Of a stretch of DNA of 64,000 nucleotides, positions 33,455 to 45,291 are shown one piece after another. The stretch comes from Oncomelania hupensis (Eukaryota > Mollusca > Gastropoda > Littorinimorpha > Pomatiopsidae), in assembly GCA_036898135.1 (NCBI GenBank), contig CM072513.1, positions 14,275,522 through 14,339,521 of the forward strand. The letters are read 5' to 3'. The notes under the pieces are model-generated. The model made no database searches, was not told the DNA's origin, and saw only the letters and a program-made list of their open reading frames with translations. The position numbers and the translations under genes were made by a program. The stretch's first letter is position 1, and each line of letters begins with the position of its first letter.

Positions 33455-36400
33455 CTGAAAAAAGAGATACCATCAGATAAACTGTTTTTTTTTCTCCTAT
33501 TTCTTTTTCCCTCCAATGAAGAGCAAAATTTGGTTCTCCTCCTCCTCCCCAATCCAGATCAAATGATTGTTGGGCAATATTGATGATGTGTGGTCCTTTA
33601 TAATATCACTGCCAAACACAACAGTTCGAAGAGCAATAAGAAATTTAAAAAATTAATCACTCACAAGGGAAAGCCTTTGGGTCATCTCTGGAGAGGCTTT
33701 GCGTCTCTCCTGTGTTGGCAATCAGACGAGTCAGTGCACGTTCCACATCACGTTTTTGTGTTGCAGCCTTCTCTCTGATCAGCTGGTATTCATTGAATGG
33801 CTGCCGGAGGGCCTTTGTGGAGTAAATGGAAAAACAAAACGATAACAGGACAATAAAATCAAACACTGCATTTTCTTCAAGCTTTAGGTTTACATTAAAA
33901 TAATAAACAAAATATCTACTGAAAACAAAATAACGACTAAAGCAAAGAAGGTAGAATTAGATTAAGCAAAGCCAATAAATATATGGCTATTTTTGTATGG
34001 TATCCTGCCCCAAGCAAACAGACCACAGTCTTGAGTAGAAGCTGATGCTGGACAAACAAGAAACAAAGACCAGCAAATAACACAAGGAAAACTAAAATAA
34101 ATAAAATAACAACAATAGTAGTGCAACAAAGTAAATTAAAAATTAAAATCTTACATCACTTTTTATGTAAGTATGAGGATCTGGAAAAGGCGGAAGGTAT
34201 GATGGAATGTGCGGCGGATGCTGTCGTTTTTCGCCCACCTGTAAAGTCCGCACAGAAGCAGTTGAAGTGCTGGCCTGCGCTGCAATATCAAAATATTAAT
34301 CATCATAACATTGTAGAGGTCACATTCATTTATTTATAGTACATTTAATAACATAAAATATTAATTGTTTTCAATATGTACTGCATGCGAAATGTTTTTG
34401 GAACAAGCCCTGAGCATGGACAATGGTTATTGCAATATACAAGAAGTCGTCATCATCATCATCATCATCATCACCAAGCAATCGAAGAGCTTTCTTTCTA
34501 AAGAAAATAAAAAAGCATGAAAGTTCACAGTACATGAGAACTAGGCAAGTTCTAAGCATACAAGAACTCACGTGGCATAAACACAGACTTGTTTGGCCTC
34601 TTCGCATAGTCAGGCAAGCCGTTTATGTTACACCCTGAAAAGTAAAATGATCGCATTAAATTGTGCATTCACAATCAAAGGCCAAGTTGAAAATATAATT
34701 TAAAAAATACATTACTATTACTACTAATAATAATACTTATAATAATAATAACGGATTTTTATATAGCGGGTACTCAAGCCTATGACCAGACTCACCACGC
34801 TTTACATAGTCATTACATATAAATACATGCACTCGATAAAACATCGCTTTTGATACAATACACCAAAAGACGGAACAGTAAAGGTACAAACTATTTACAA
34901 CTATGTATACAAATTACAAAAAAAAAGACAGAAATAGACAATTTACAACTATGTACACAAATGACAAAAAAGACAGAAATAGAATAGTACTACTACTACT
35001 ATCCTATCCTATAACTCAGAGGTCGTAGGGGGACAACAGATGATCGTTTAACCAGCGTACTCCATCTAACATCTTTCTCTGTACTCAGCAACCCTGATTA
35101 CTACTACTAATAAATTAAATAATAAATAAAATAAATAAATCACAAATACATAATAATATAGATGATGTCTTTCCTGCTCCACTTGAAGGGAGTCAACACA
35201 GCAAAGTGCACAAGCATGCAGTTCGACCTGGACAAACTGCAAGACCCGGAGGTAGCAGAAATATTCCAAGCTACAATTGAAGGGTAATTTGCACCAATGT
35301 TCATTTTGGGAGCTGGTAGTAGATGTCAACACTATGACCACCATCTTCAACTCAGCTGTGACAGATGCCGCCACTGAGATACTTGGCAAGCACCGCCCAA
35401 AGAAGAAAATGTGGATCACACCTCAACTTTTGGACCTGTGTGATAAACGAAGAGAGATGAAAAAGAAAAAGAACACCTCACAGGGAACTGATGCCTACTG
35501 AAAAATCAACAATGACATCCAAAAAGGCATGTGCACAGCAAAGGAGAACTGGATAGAAGAGCAATGCCAGGAAATAGAGAACAGTCTGAACAAGAACAAC
35601 AGCAAGAAGCCCTTCCAGACTGTGAAGCGGCTGACAAATGTTAAACAGCCCAAGGTCTACACGATCCAAAGCAAGTCTGGCATATGCCTTTCAGAAGAAC
35701 AAGAATGGTTGGATAGACGACAGAGTACTGCTCTGACCTATACAAACACACACCAAATGGAGACCCATCAGTCCTAGCATGTCCTCAGAACAGAGAAGAG
35801 GAAGAAACCCTCCCAATTCTCCGAGAAGAAGTTGAGGCAGCAGTGCAATCACTAAAGAAGAGGAAGTCAGCGGGAGTGGACAGCATACCCGCGGAATTGC
35901 TGCAAGCCGTAGGTGAAGCGATGATTGACGCCCTCACCATTATCTGTAATAAGATCTGGCAGAGTGGGGAGTGGCCTACACCCTGGACCCAGTCACTTGT
36001 CATCACTCTTCCCAAAAAAGGTAACCTTTAGGAATGTGAAAATTACCGCACCATCAGCCTCATCAGCCATCCCAGCAAGGTCCTCCTGAAAATAATACTC
36101 AACAGGTTGAAACCCCAAGCTGAACAAATCATAACTGAAGAACAAGCAGGATTCAGGGCAGGGCAAAGTGCCAATGAACAGATTTTCAACCTTAGAATAA
36201 TCTGTGAGAAATACCTACAGCACCAACAACATCAATATTATGTGTTTGTAGACTTCAAAAAAGCATTTGACTGAGTCTGGCATCTGTGGTGCCCCTATGA
36301 CCTTCGGGTTATGGGACAGGATAGGATAGGATAGGCATGCAGCTCTGTGGGCAACCATGAGAGTGTACAACATCAGCCCTAAAATTATTGAAGTCATCAA

Positions 36401-39400
36401 AAGCCTGTACAACAAGGCTACCAGTGCAGTCCTCCACAACAGCGCCATCTGGAACTGGTTCAGAACAACAATCTGCGTACGTCAAGGATGCCTACCCTCT
36501 CCAACACTCTTCAATATCTTCCTAGAGCGCTTCAGGTCAGATGCCCCTGCAGATCACGAAGGCACAGTCAACATAGGGGGTAGAGCAATCTCCAACCTCT
36601 GTTTTGCGGATAACATTGATGGATTGGCTGGAGAGGAACAAGAACTTGAACAGCTGGTACAAAGGCTTGACACCACCTCCAGAGCTTATGGAAAGGAAAT
36701 AAGTGCAGAGAAGAATAAAATGATGACCAACAACACCAATGGCATCAACATGGACATCAAAGTCCAAGGCCAATCTCTCAACACAGTGCATAGCTTCAAA
36801 TATTTAAGAGCCATTGTATCAGACAATGGGTCCCGACAGGAAGTCCTCTCTAGGATCGCAGAAACAACCGCTGCCCTGACAAGGTTGAAGCCTATTTGGA
36901 AAGACAGGACCATCAGTCTACATTCCAAGGTAAGGCTGCTGCGCTCCCTTGTCATCTACATCTTCCTATACGCTTGCGAAACATGGACCCTCATAACAGA
37001 TCTACAACGAAGAATACAAAGCATGGAGATGAGGTGCTACAGAAGACTTCTGGGCATGTCCTATATCCAGCACCCGGTCCTGATTTGGCTCGGAGGAGTC
37101 CGCTGGACCTAAAGCAACAATAAATCAATCAATCATATCCAGCACATCACCAACAACGAAGTCCCACAGACCATCACACAAGCCATTGTACAACATGATG
37201 ACATGCTCACAGTGGTGAAGAAACTGAAACTCCGATGGTATGGTCACGTCACCAGAGCATCAGGCCTTGCAAAAACCATCCTGCAAGGCACGGTGCAAGG
37301 AGGCAGAAGAAGAGGGAGACAGAAAAAGAGGTGGGAGGACAACATTCAAGAATGGACTGGTTTGACAATGAATTAAGCCATCAGGGTTGCTGAGAACAGA
37401 GAAAGATGGAGTATGCTGGTTGGACGATCATCTGTGGTGCTCCAACAACCTTTGAGTTACGGGATAGGATAGGATAGGATAGGATAGGAAATAATAAACA
37501 ATAAACAAATAAAAATAAATGTAAACACCCAAACTATACAATCCTTCAGCAAAAAGCTCAGTACTACTACTCACTACTACCCACATTGTGTAACTCTGTT
37601 CTCACTATATACATGTAGTATGGTCTATCCTATTCTATCCTATCCTGTCCCGTAACCCGGAGGTCGTAGGGGCACCACAGATGATCGTTTACCCAGCATA
37701 CTCCATCTTTCTCTGTCCTCAGCAGCCCTGATGGCTTCGCTCAGTGTCAAACAAGTCCATTCTCGAATGTTGTCCTCCCACCTCGTTTTCGGTCTCCCTC
37801 TTCTTCTACCTCCTTGCAATGTGCCTTGCAGAATGGTCTGTGCAAGGCCTGATGATCTGGTGACGTGGCCATACCATCGGAGTTTTCGTATCTTCACCAC
37901 TGTGAGCAGGTCATCGTGTTGTCCAATGGCTTGTGTGATGGTCTGTCAGACTTCGTCGTTGGTGATGTGTTGGGTATAGGAAATGCCCAGAAGTCTTCTG
38001 TAGCACCTCATCTCCATGCTTTGTATTCTTCGTTGTAGATCTGCTGTGAGGGTCCATGCTTCGCAAGCATATAGGAAGATGGAGATGACAAGGGAGCGCA
38101 GCAGTCTTACTTTGGAATGTAGACTGATGGTCCTGTCTTTCCAAATGGGCTTCAACATTGTCAGGACAGCAGTTGTTTGTGCGATCCTGGAGAGGACTTC
38201 CTGTCGGGCCCATTGTCTGACACAATGGCTCCCAAATATTTGAAGCTATGCACTGTGTTGAGGGATTGGCCTTGGACTTTGATGTCCGCGTTGATGCCAT
38301 TGGTGTTGTTGGTCATCATTTTGGTCTTCTCTGCACTTATTTCCATTCCATAAGCTCTGGAGGTGTTGTCAAGCCTCGGTACCAGCTGTTCAAGTTCTTG
38401 TTCCTCTCCAGCCAATCCATCAATGTCATCCGCAAAACGAAGATCGGAGATTGCTCTACCCTCTATGCTGACTGTGCCTTCGTGCTATGCAAGAGCATCT
38501 GACATGATGCGCTCTAGGAAGATGTTGAAGAGTGTTGGAGAGAGTAGATCTGTCACAATCATATTATTATGTGAAACAGACCTTATATTTGTTGCAGACC
38601 TCGAGAAGAACGTGTGTGGAAGCAACATGCAAACATACTAAATTGAACAATTTAATGTTAAATAATATAGAATAAAATATTGTACAATAATATAAAACTT
38701 ATGTATTCTCTAGGAGAATAAGTATGGAACAAACCATGAAATACTAACTTACCCATTTCAATAAGTGCCAATGCAACATCGTTGACATTTGCATCGGTGC
38801 GCCCAGCTAGTTCAGCCAATGCCCTTGTACTCTTTCCAGCCTCTACCAGATCTGGAATGCATCAAAGTTATCTGTGAAATTAAAAGTACAGAAAAAAGGA
38901 GGAGTGGGGTGATGGCAGTAGGAGAGAGGGGGGAGTGGATAAATGGAAGGATGGAGGCACAAATAATAAATTCTTCAAGCAAAGAATCAAGTCTCTAAGT
39001 GAACTTTTGTTATTTTCTAACAGCGAGTAATAGTAACAGTTAAAATCTTTAACAAAAACGTATCAAAGTTAAAATCTTTAACAAAAACGTATCAAAGTAT
39101 CACTTTGGTAGTCAGCACTCGTGATGCTTTAGTAAGATCTTCATTGAAACTTTAATAGCCATACATGCATATCAGTACATAAATCTCGATACATCAAGAC
39201 AATTAACATTTAAATAAATAGAAATCGTCAAATGACATGAAAAGTTTAATTACAAACACGGAGGAAAAATAATTAATATAGTCTTACATGATTGCAGAGC
39301 TTCAACGAGAGTCTCAATGCTGGCATCTTCAGCAGATCCAAACCCGACTTCAGCGCACAAAGCAGCCACAGCAACTTTCAAAGACTTTCTACTGGACACT

Positions 39401-39426
39401 GCATGTCCATCTGTTTCTAAAGCCAT
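33204..39426 (-). CDS. TAF8: TFIID subunit TAF8, six coding exons
   Basis: The exons 39426-39288, 38851-38753, 34634-34572, 34279-34155, 33812-33665 and 33454-33204 join in phase into about 274 codons; human TAF8 is somewhat longer at about 310. All introns are GT...AG. The N-terminal half is the histone fold that pairs with TAF10 in TFIID (KVAVAALCAEVGFGSAE, then ELAGRTDANVNDVALALIEM). The middle has the proline-rich HPPHIPSYLPPFPDPHTYIK segment typical of TAF8, followed by REKAATQKRDVERALTRL. The C terminus has IDNPYLRTPRK but lacks a long basic tail. TAF8 is nuclear and serves in assembly of the general transcription factor TFIID. The second intron holds several RTE copies in both orientations, yet all splice sites look intact. 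Junctions were placed by eye. Confidence 0.93.
33665..33812 (-). CDS. TAF8: TAF8 exon 5
   Basis: 148 nt after a CACAAAG acceptor, donor GTGAGT. It encodes YQLIREKAATQKRDVERAL and NTGETQSL. Confidence 0.93.
34155..34279 (-). CDS. TAF8: TAF8 exon 4
   Basis: 125 nt, acceptor GATATTGCAG, donor GTAAG. It encodes the conserved HPPHIPSYLPPFPDPHTY block. Confidence 0.92.
34572..34634 (-). CDS. TAF8: TAF8 exon 3
   Basis: 63 nt with acceptor TTTTCAG and donor GTGAGT. It encodes INGLPDYAKRPNKSVFMP, the segment directly after the histone fold. Too small to stand out as an open frame. Confidence 0.9.
34741..34990 (-). mobile_element. L2-like LINE 3'-end fragment in TAF8 intron 2
   Basis: Begins with the AATAACGGATTTTTATATAG string, the same 3' terminus seen at 16180-16200. 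It then carries a ~46-bp unit (TTTACAACTATGTA...GACAGAAATAG) repeated twice (about 34895-34940 and 34941-34986). Confidence 0.6.
35001..35097 (-). mobile_element. RTE LINE 3'-end fragment (~97 bp)
   Basis: The (CTATC)n tail plus the last ~80 bp of RTE, flanked on both sides by TACTACTACTA-type sequence (34990-35000 and 35099-35109). This fits a target duplication within a TAC repeat. Confidence 0.8.
36284..36333 (+). mobile_element. 50-bp RTE tail inserted in another RTE copy
   Basis: CTGTGGTGCCCCTATGACC... followed by GGATAGGATA is the very 3' end of an RTE. It interrupts the RT region of the host RTE with a GGCAT repeat on both sides (36279-36283 and 36334-36338). Confidence 0.85.
37074..37134 (+). 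mobile_element. Micro-retroposon copy 3 (61 bp)
   Basis: Same 5' end CCGGTCCTGATTTGGCTCGG as the copies at 4460 and 15708, with an (AATC)n tail. It is flanked by the perfect 11-bp repeat ATATCCAGCAC (37063-37073 and 37135-37145). The target is coding sequence of a well-characterised RTE, so the empty site is known from other copies. Confidence 0.92.
37624..38547 (-). mobile_element. RTE LINE copy in TAF8 intron 2, 5' truncated (minus)
   Basis: The tail at 37624-37650 and the C-terminal ~300 codons of the RTE protein, including RKLRWYGHVTRSSGLAQT at 37890-37840. The 5' end breaks at 38547 in the segment that encodes LSPTLFN. It lies head to head by tails with the plus-strand copy that ends at 37489, so the intron RNA could form a long hairpin. 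Confidence 0.9.
38753..38851 (-). CDS. TAF8: TAF8 exon 2
   Basis: 99 nt, acceptor GCATTCCAG, donor GTAAG. It encodes the second half of the histone fold (AELAGRTDANVNDVALALIE). Confidence 0.92.
39288..39426 (-). CDS. TAF8: TAF8 exon 1
   Basis: Starts MALETDGHAVSSRKSL and covers the first part of the histone fold, ending in a T that completes a Tyr codon with exon 2. The donor is GTAAG. The exact low end is uncertain by one base. Nothing upstream in frame extends the start. Confidence 0.9.
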
Positions 39427-39884
39427 TATAAAAATCCGCCAATATTAATAATCGACAATAACTTAAATTCCACAACAAAAGTTCTCAAAGGTAGTTCAGC
39501 AGAGGGTCACTCGCCTTGATACACCGGAAATGGAGAATTAGGGGAAAGCACTCCAAAAAAAAAAAATCAAAATAAAAGTGATTTCTGTACTCCCCCACAT
39601 AGACCACTGCACTGCGTGTGCTGATCTTGTTTCTTGTTGCAGAAAATTGGAACACTGCGTCGAAACACAAAGAACAAAGTCATAAAATGAAAAAAAAAAA
39701 CACTCTAACCGTACTTTAACGTTAATATAAAATTTAAAATAAATAAATAAATATATGGATTTAACCAAAATCTATAATTACAAGCTGATGTTTGTGATGG
39801 TTAAAGTGAGTGCGAAATATTTTTGTTCAAACGTTTCACTTAACAGCATGAACATAGATCATCCTTTATTAATCCACATTAGCT
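39427..39884. other. Putative TAF8 promoter and 5' flank
   Basis: 458 bp between the TAF8 start codon and an upstream RTE copy. AT-rich, no clear TATA box or other motif identified. Confidence 0.4.
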
Positions 39885-41899
39885 GAAAATTTGCACCATT
39901 GCTAATTTTGGGAGGTAGTGAAATAGATGTCAACACCATTACCACAGCCTTCAACTTAGCTGTGACAGATGCCGCCACTGGGATCCTTGGAAAGCACCGG
40001 CCAAAGAAGAAGCTGTGGATCACACCTGAACTTTTGGACCTGTGTGTTAAACGAAGAGAGATTACAAAAAGAAAAAGAACACCTCACAGGGAGCTCTGAT
40101 GCCTACTGAAAAATAAACAATGACGTCCGAAAAGGCATGCGCACAGCAAAGGAGAACTGGATAGAAGATCAATTTCAGGAAATAGAGAACAGTCTGAACA
40201 AGAACAACAGCAAGAAGCCCTACCAGACTGTGAAGCGGCTGACAAGTGTTAAACAGCCCAAGGTCTCCACGATCAAAAGCAAGTCTGGCATATGCCTTAT
40301 AGAAGAACAAGAAGTCTTGGACAGATGGACAGAGTACTGCTCTGACCTTTACAACCACACTCCAAACGGAGACCAATCGAAGTTCTAGCATGTCCAGAGA
40401 ACAGAGAAGAAGAAATCCTCCCAATTCTCTGAGAAGAAGTTGAGGCAGCAGTGCAATCGCTGAAGAAGGGGAGGTCAGCGGGAGTGGACAACATACCCGC
40501 GGAACTGCTTCAAGCAGGAGGAGAAGCGATGATTGACGCACTCACCATTAACTGTAACAAGATCTGGCAGATTGGGGAGTGGCCTACACCAGGACCCAGT
40601 CGCTTGTCATCACACTTCCCAAAAAAAGGTAACCTTCAGGAATGGGAAAATTACCGCACCATCAGCCTCATCAGCTATCCCAGCAAGGTCCTCCTGAAAA
40701 TAATACTCAACAGGTTGAAACCCCAAGCTGAACAAATCATAGCTGAAGAACAAGCAGGATTCGGGGCAGGGCGAAGTACCACTGAACAGATTTTCAACCT
40801 CAAAAAGGCGTTTGACCGAGTCTGGCTGGCAGCTCTGTGGGCAACCATGAGAGTGTACAACATCAGCCCTACAATTATTGAAGACATCAAAAGCCTGTAT
40901 GACAAGGCTACCAGTGCAGGCCTCCACAACAGCGCCATCGGAAACTGGTTCAGAACAACAATTGGTGTGCGTCAGGGATGCTTACCTTCTCCAACACTCT
41001 TCAACATCTTCCTAGAGTGCATCATGTCAGATGCCCTTGCAGATCACGAAGGCACAGTCAGCATAAGGGGAAGAGCAATCTCCAACCTTCGTTTTGCGGA
41101 TGGCATTGATGGATTGGCTGGAGAGGAACAAGAACTCGAACAGCTGGCACAGAGGCTTGACACCACCTCCAGAGCTTATGGAATGGAAATAAGTGCAGAG
41201 AAGACCAAAATGATGACCAACAATACCAATGGCATCAACACGGACATCAAAGTCCAAGGGCAATCCCTCAACACAGTGCAAAGCTTCAAATATTTAGGAG
41301 CCATTGTATTAGACAATGGGTCCCGACAGGATTTAAGTCCCCTCCAGGATCGCACAAACAACTGCTGCCCTGGCGAGGTTGAAGCCAATTTGTAAAGATA
41401 GGACCATCAGTCTACATTCCAAGACTTCTGCGCTCCCTTGTCATCTACATCTTCCTATATGCTTGCGAAACATGGACCCTCACAGCAGATCTACAACGAA
41501 GAATACAAAGCACGGAGATGAGGTGCTATAGAAGACTTCTGGGCATTTCCTATACCCAGCACATCACCAACAACGAAGTCCGACAGATCATCACACCAGC
41601 CATTGGACAACACGATGACCTGCTCACAGTGGTGAAAAAAACGGAAACTCCGATGATATGGCCAACTGCAGATCATCAGGTCTTGCAAAGACCTTCCCGC
41701 AAGGCACAGTGCAAGGAGGTAGAAGAAGAGGGAGACCGAAAAAGAGGTGGGAGGACAGCAATCGAGAATGGACTGGTTTGACACTGAGCGAAACAATCAG
41801 GAATGCTGAGGACAGAGAAAGATGGAGTATGCTGGGTAAACGATCATCTGTAGCGCTTCTACGACCTCCGAGTTACGGGATAGGATAGGAGAGGATAGG
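39885..41899 (+). mobile_element. RTE LINE copy, 5' truncated
   Basis: Begins at the equivalent of residue ~349 (KFAPLL) and ends with a GGATAGGA tail (41880-41899). The longest piece is 40451-41395 (314 codons) and retains RT motifs, but a deletion near 40798 removes the segment before KKAFDRVW, and FADG replaces FADD at about 41098, so a catalytic Asp is lost. Confidence 0.9.
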
Positions 41900-42190
41900 A
41901 GCTGAACGTTATCAAATAAGCACGTATCGGTAGTTTTAAAGGACATTCGGTTATTCGTTAACGTCACTTCGCGAGTCTAGCAAAAGGCATCTCAATAAAG
42001 TCTTTATATGTGTTATTCAATACCACAGGCACACAATACACTTAATTCACAGCAAATATGCCTTGGATCGAGCAAAGATAACCATGTGGTCATAGACAAG
42101 CTGAGGAAGAAACGCCAAGTCTTCGAGCGATGCCTATAGAGGCGAGGGATGGTAGGGATTATCAGGACTTCACTAGATGTAGGATCAGGT

Positions 42191-42811
42191 TGTTACGTTG
42201 AAACGCGCATGATGGTGCGTGTGAAATGCGCACGATATTATGTGTGAAGCGCGCGCGATAGATCTGTTCGTTTTATTTTGCAAAGTATGCAATAATAGAG
42301 TGTATTTACCTTTGATTTGAGTTTTCATTGTTGTTAGAAGAATCTTTGTACAACGTTGATAATTTTTGTTAGTCGATATTATTGGAGAATTCTCTAGATC
42401 TGCTTGTTTACTATCGATCGAAGTTTCGGGATATTTGAGAACATTATTGGACAGAAAGAATGTTGTATGACGTAAGTCAGTGATGACGAAGTTTTATTTG
42501 ATTGGTTGTGGTGTTTCATGTAGGATATTCTCGTTTGTTCTTGAGTATGTAGAGACTATATAAGTACCGCACTGTTTCAAAAGAAGAGAGAGTTGGAAAG
42601 TAAAAAGTTGAGAGTGAAAAGATGATTGTATGCAGTTGTTGATGTGTGCTGAATAAAAGTGGAAAACTTCATACGTCCACTCTGTGACTTGTATGCTGAT
42701 TGAACGGGTTGCGTGGATAAACGAATCCGAGTTTACACCTATCAGGAGAATTCAAGCATTGGGGCTGAATCAAATACTGATAGAAAACACCAACATCGAA
42801 TGAGTGTAACA
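42191..42811 (+). repeat. LTR of the decayed Gmr1-like family
   Basis: 621 bp starting TGTTACGTTG and ending GAGTGTAACA, homologous to the LTR at 2641-3107. It has a TATA-like ACTATATAAG near 42547 and AATAAAAG at 42651. It is followed by TTTTGGACGCAGG in the place where a primer site would be (compare ACATTTTGG at 54833 in the intact element). It could therefore be a 5' LTR with a little internal sequence. No target duplication is visible. Confidence 0.75.
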
Positions 42812-43660
42812 TTTTGGACGCAGGCCCCGCTGTCCTGGAGAGGGGGTGGGAGGGGTGGGGGGAAAGAGAGAATTTGAGAGGAAAGTGGCAGGCAAAGACC
42901 AATCCCAAGGCCTTTCATGCATACGTAAATTCCTAACTTATAACAAGAACTGGAATCTTTGACCTACTGAAACCCGATGACACATCCACAGAATCGAATC
43001 GAAGAAAAAGCGGAAGTTTTGAATGACCTTTTTACAAGCATCTTCACACAAGAGGACACAAGAGATGTACCAATTTAACCTTCGTCAGGACGAGGAATAA
43101 ACAAGCTGGAAAGGATTGAGGTGACCGAGCAATTGTTTGCAAAGCACTTTGGTAAGCTCAAAACGACAAAGACGCCAGGATGGATCGATGGTTTCCATGC
43201 AAGAATAGTAAAGGAAGCCACATCAGAGCTCGTTGAGCCGTTCACTAATCTTTTGAAGAGATCGGTTGTTGAGGGCAAACTACAAGAAGACTGAAAAAAA
43301 GGACAGATATGAACCCCCATATTAAAGAAAGGCAATAAATCAAACGCAGGGAAGTACAGACCAGTGAGCCTGACATCGATTGTCTGCAAGGGTATCATTG
43401 TAAATGCTCTTATTCAACAGAAAAAAAGATTCCTTCACAGGCTGTCAGTACGGGTTCATGGAGAGGAGGTCATGCACAACACAGCTCTTTGACCCAGTCT
43501 ATCGCTGGACCGGCTATTGGATGAGAGTATAAGCCTGGTAGACGTGGACTTCCTCGACTTTGCCACAGCTTTTGACAGTGTTCTCCATCAGAGACTGCTC
43601 GTGTAGCTTCAGGGCTATATAGAATTGGGGTAGCATCCACGGGTAGATAACATACTTCAT

Positions 43661-44101
43661 GTGCGGCAGAAAACATCGGGTGGTTGTTGGAGGAGCAGAG
43701 TCTGGCATGACAGAGGTCATAAGCAGCATCCCACAAGGAAGCGTTTTGGGTCCGTTTATATTCGTATGCTTTATAAACGACATGCCAGAAGTGGTGACAT
43801 ACGCATGTTTGCAGACGACACCAAAATCTTCAACCGTGCTAACACGCTTGAGGAAAGATTGTTTTTACAGAATGATCTGGATGCCCTGCAGGAATGGTCC
43901 AGAAAGTGGCAGTTGCATTTCAATGCAGATGAGTGCGAAGTGATGCACTTTGGACGGGGGAATTCAAATCAAGAATACACCATGATGAGAGGCGGGAGCG
44001 CACAGGTCAAACTGGAGATCTCCAAGTGCCAGAGGGATCTTGGTGTCCATGTTGATCCATCACTAAAGTTCACGCAGCACTGTGAGAAGGCAGTAGTGTG
44101 A
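43661..44101 (+). pseudogene. LINE reverse transcriptase palm/thumb fragment
   Basis: Open for 146 codons: catalytic FADDTKIFN, LQEWSRKWQLHFNADECEVM and LGVHVDPSLKFTQHCEKAV, the canonical order after the FADD motif. It ends at the LTR insertion. The residues after EKAV come from the LTR and are not part of the protein. Confidence 0.8.
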
Positions 44102-45291
44102 CGACACGAGTTTTCAACACATGCTAGAGACGGCATATATTGTGCATAGTCGCACATCCCTAATATACAGTGTACATAGATATCAGCAGTTTTCTTTTAC
44201 TGCGTATGAAAGGTGTAAGTATTTCTAGTTTCACGTGCATAACGCGGAAAAGGGCATATGCTGAATTAGGAAATGGGGTTACTGAGCTCGACTCGAGTTT
44301 GTCTTGTGTGCTGGTATGTGATTTAGTTAGCAGAGTCATTTTGGTTGCTTATGCATGCAGTCGGACCTTTGACAGAAGTAGCGTTGTGACTGTGTGTCAG
44401 GTTAGCGTAACGTATTCTGTAAGGGTCTTTATTCGAAGTGTTTCGAACCACCCAAGGTCTTGTTGCCCTCGTTAAGACAAGGATGTTAAAAGGTCTGTAG
44501 TGGGAGGACTGTGACTGCCATCTATTGTGTAATATAGGTGTAGAGTCCCGTTCTAAAGCTGTGTGGCCTCGATTGGGTACATGCTAATGCTCAAGTACTT
44601 CGTCAGTATTGAGATGTCCCAGCCATAGCTAGCATTAGCCAGAAACGGATTTGAACTCTCAGACTAACCAGTGTGTGCCGTGCAGTGTGTGTGTTGTAGT
44701 GTTGTGTTGTGCAGTGTACGTGCATCAGTGTATCACAAGCCGAGAACCTAGAGGTGAGTGTAAATCCTGCAATTCTTTTCCTTAGTGGCTGTGCTCCGAG
44801 TCTGCGTACGTGAATGAATGATGGTGAATGAGGGGGAAAGGGATGTATTTTGGTAAATAGTTGTTTATCGATTTTATTTGATTTTCATATGATTTTCTTG
44901 GTTTAACATGTGTATAAATAATGTCGTTGCTGTTGTTGCCAAGAGGTCAAGGGTGACAGTGGAATATGCATGTTAGAGAGAGAGAGAGAGGGGTGATGAA
45001 TGTGATGAAAGGGAGACAATGTACTGCATTGGAGAGGGGTGATGAAGGAGATAAATATGAGGGAAGCGTGTTTGTGTTATAGTGCGATAGTAATAATTGT
45101 GAATGGGAAAAGATAATGTATTATAACGTGAAGAGGGGTGATGAAGGTGGAGGTGTGATTGAGATGAATCGCTATGATGTGAATGGGAGTGCAGTTGTAA
45201 TAATTATGTATATTTGTATAGACAACCATGTATCATGAATTCAGAATTATAGAATTAAGTAATGCATTGTGTTTGAGATGCATGTATAACA

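Larger units (their letters stand above)
35162..37489 (+). mobile_element. RTE LINE copy in TAF8 intron 2, 5' truncated
   Basis: Begins at the equivalent of residue ~308 (MMSF) and reaches the (GGATA)n tail (37461-37489). It is opposite in orientation to TAF8. Readable blocks are 35277-35501, 35529-35777, 35843-36031 and 36357-37060. Stops and indels make it dead. Two later insertions lie inside it: an RTE tail fragment at 36284-36333 and a micro-retroposon at 37074-37134. Confidence 0.9.
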
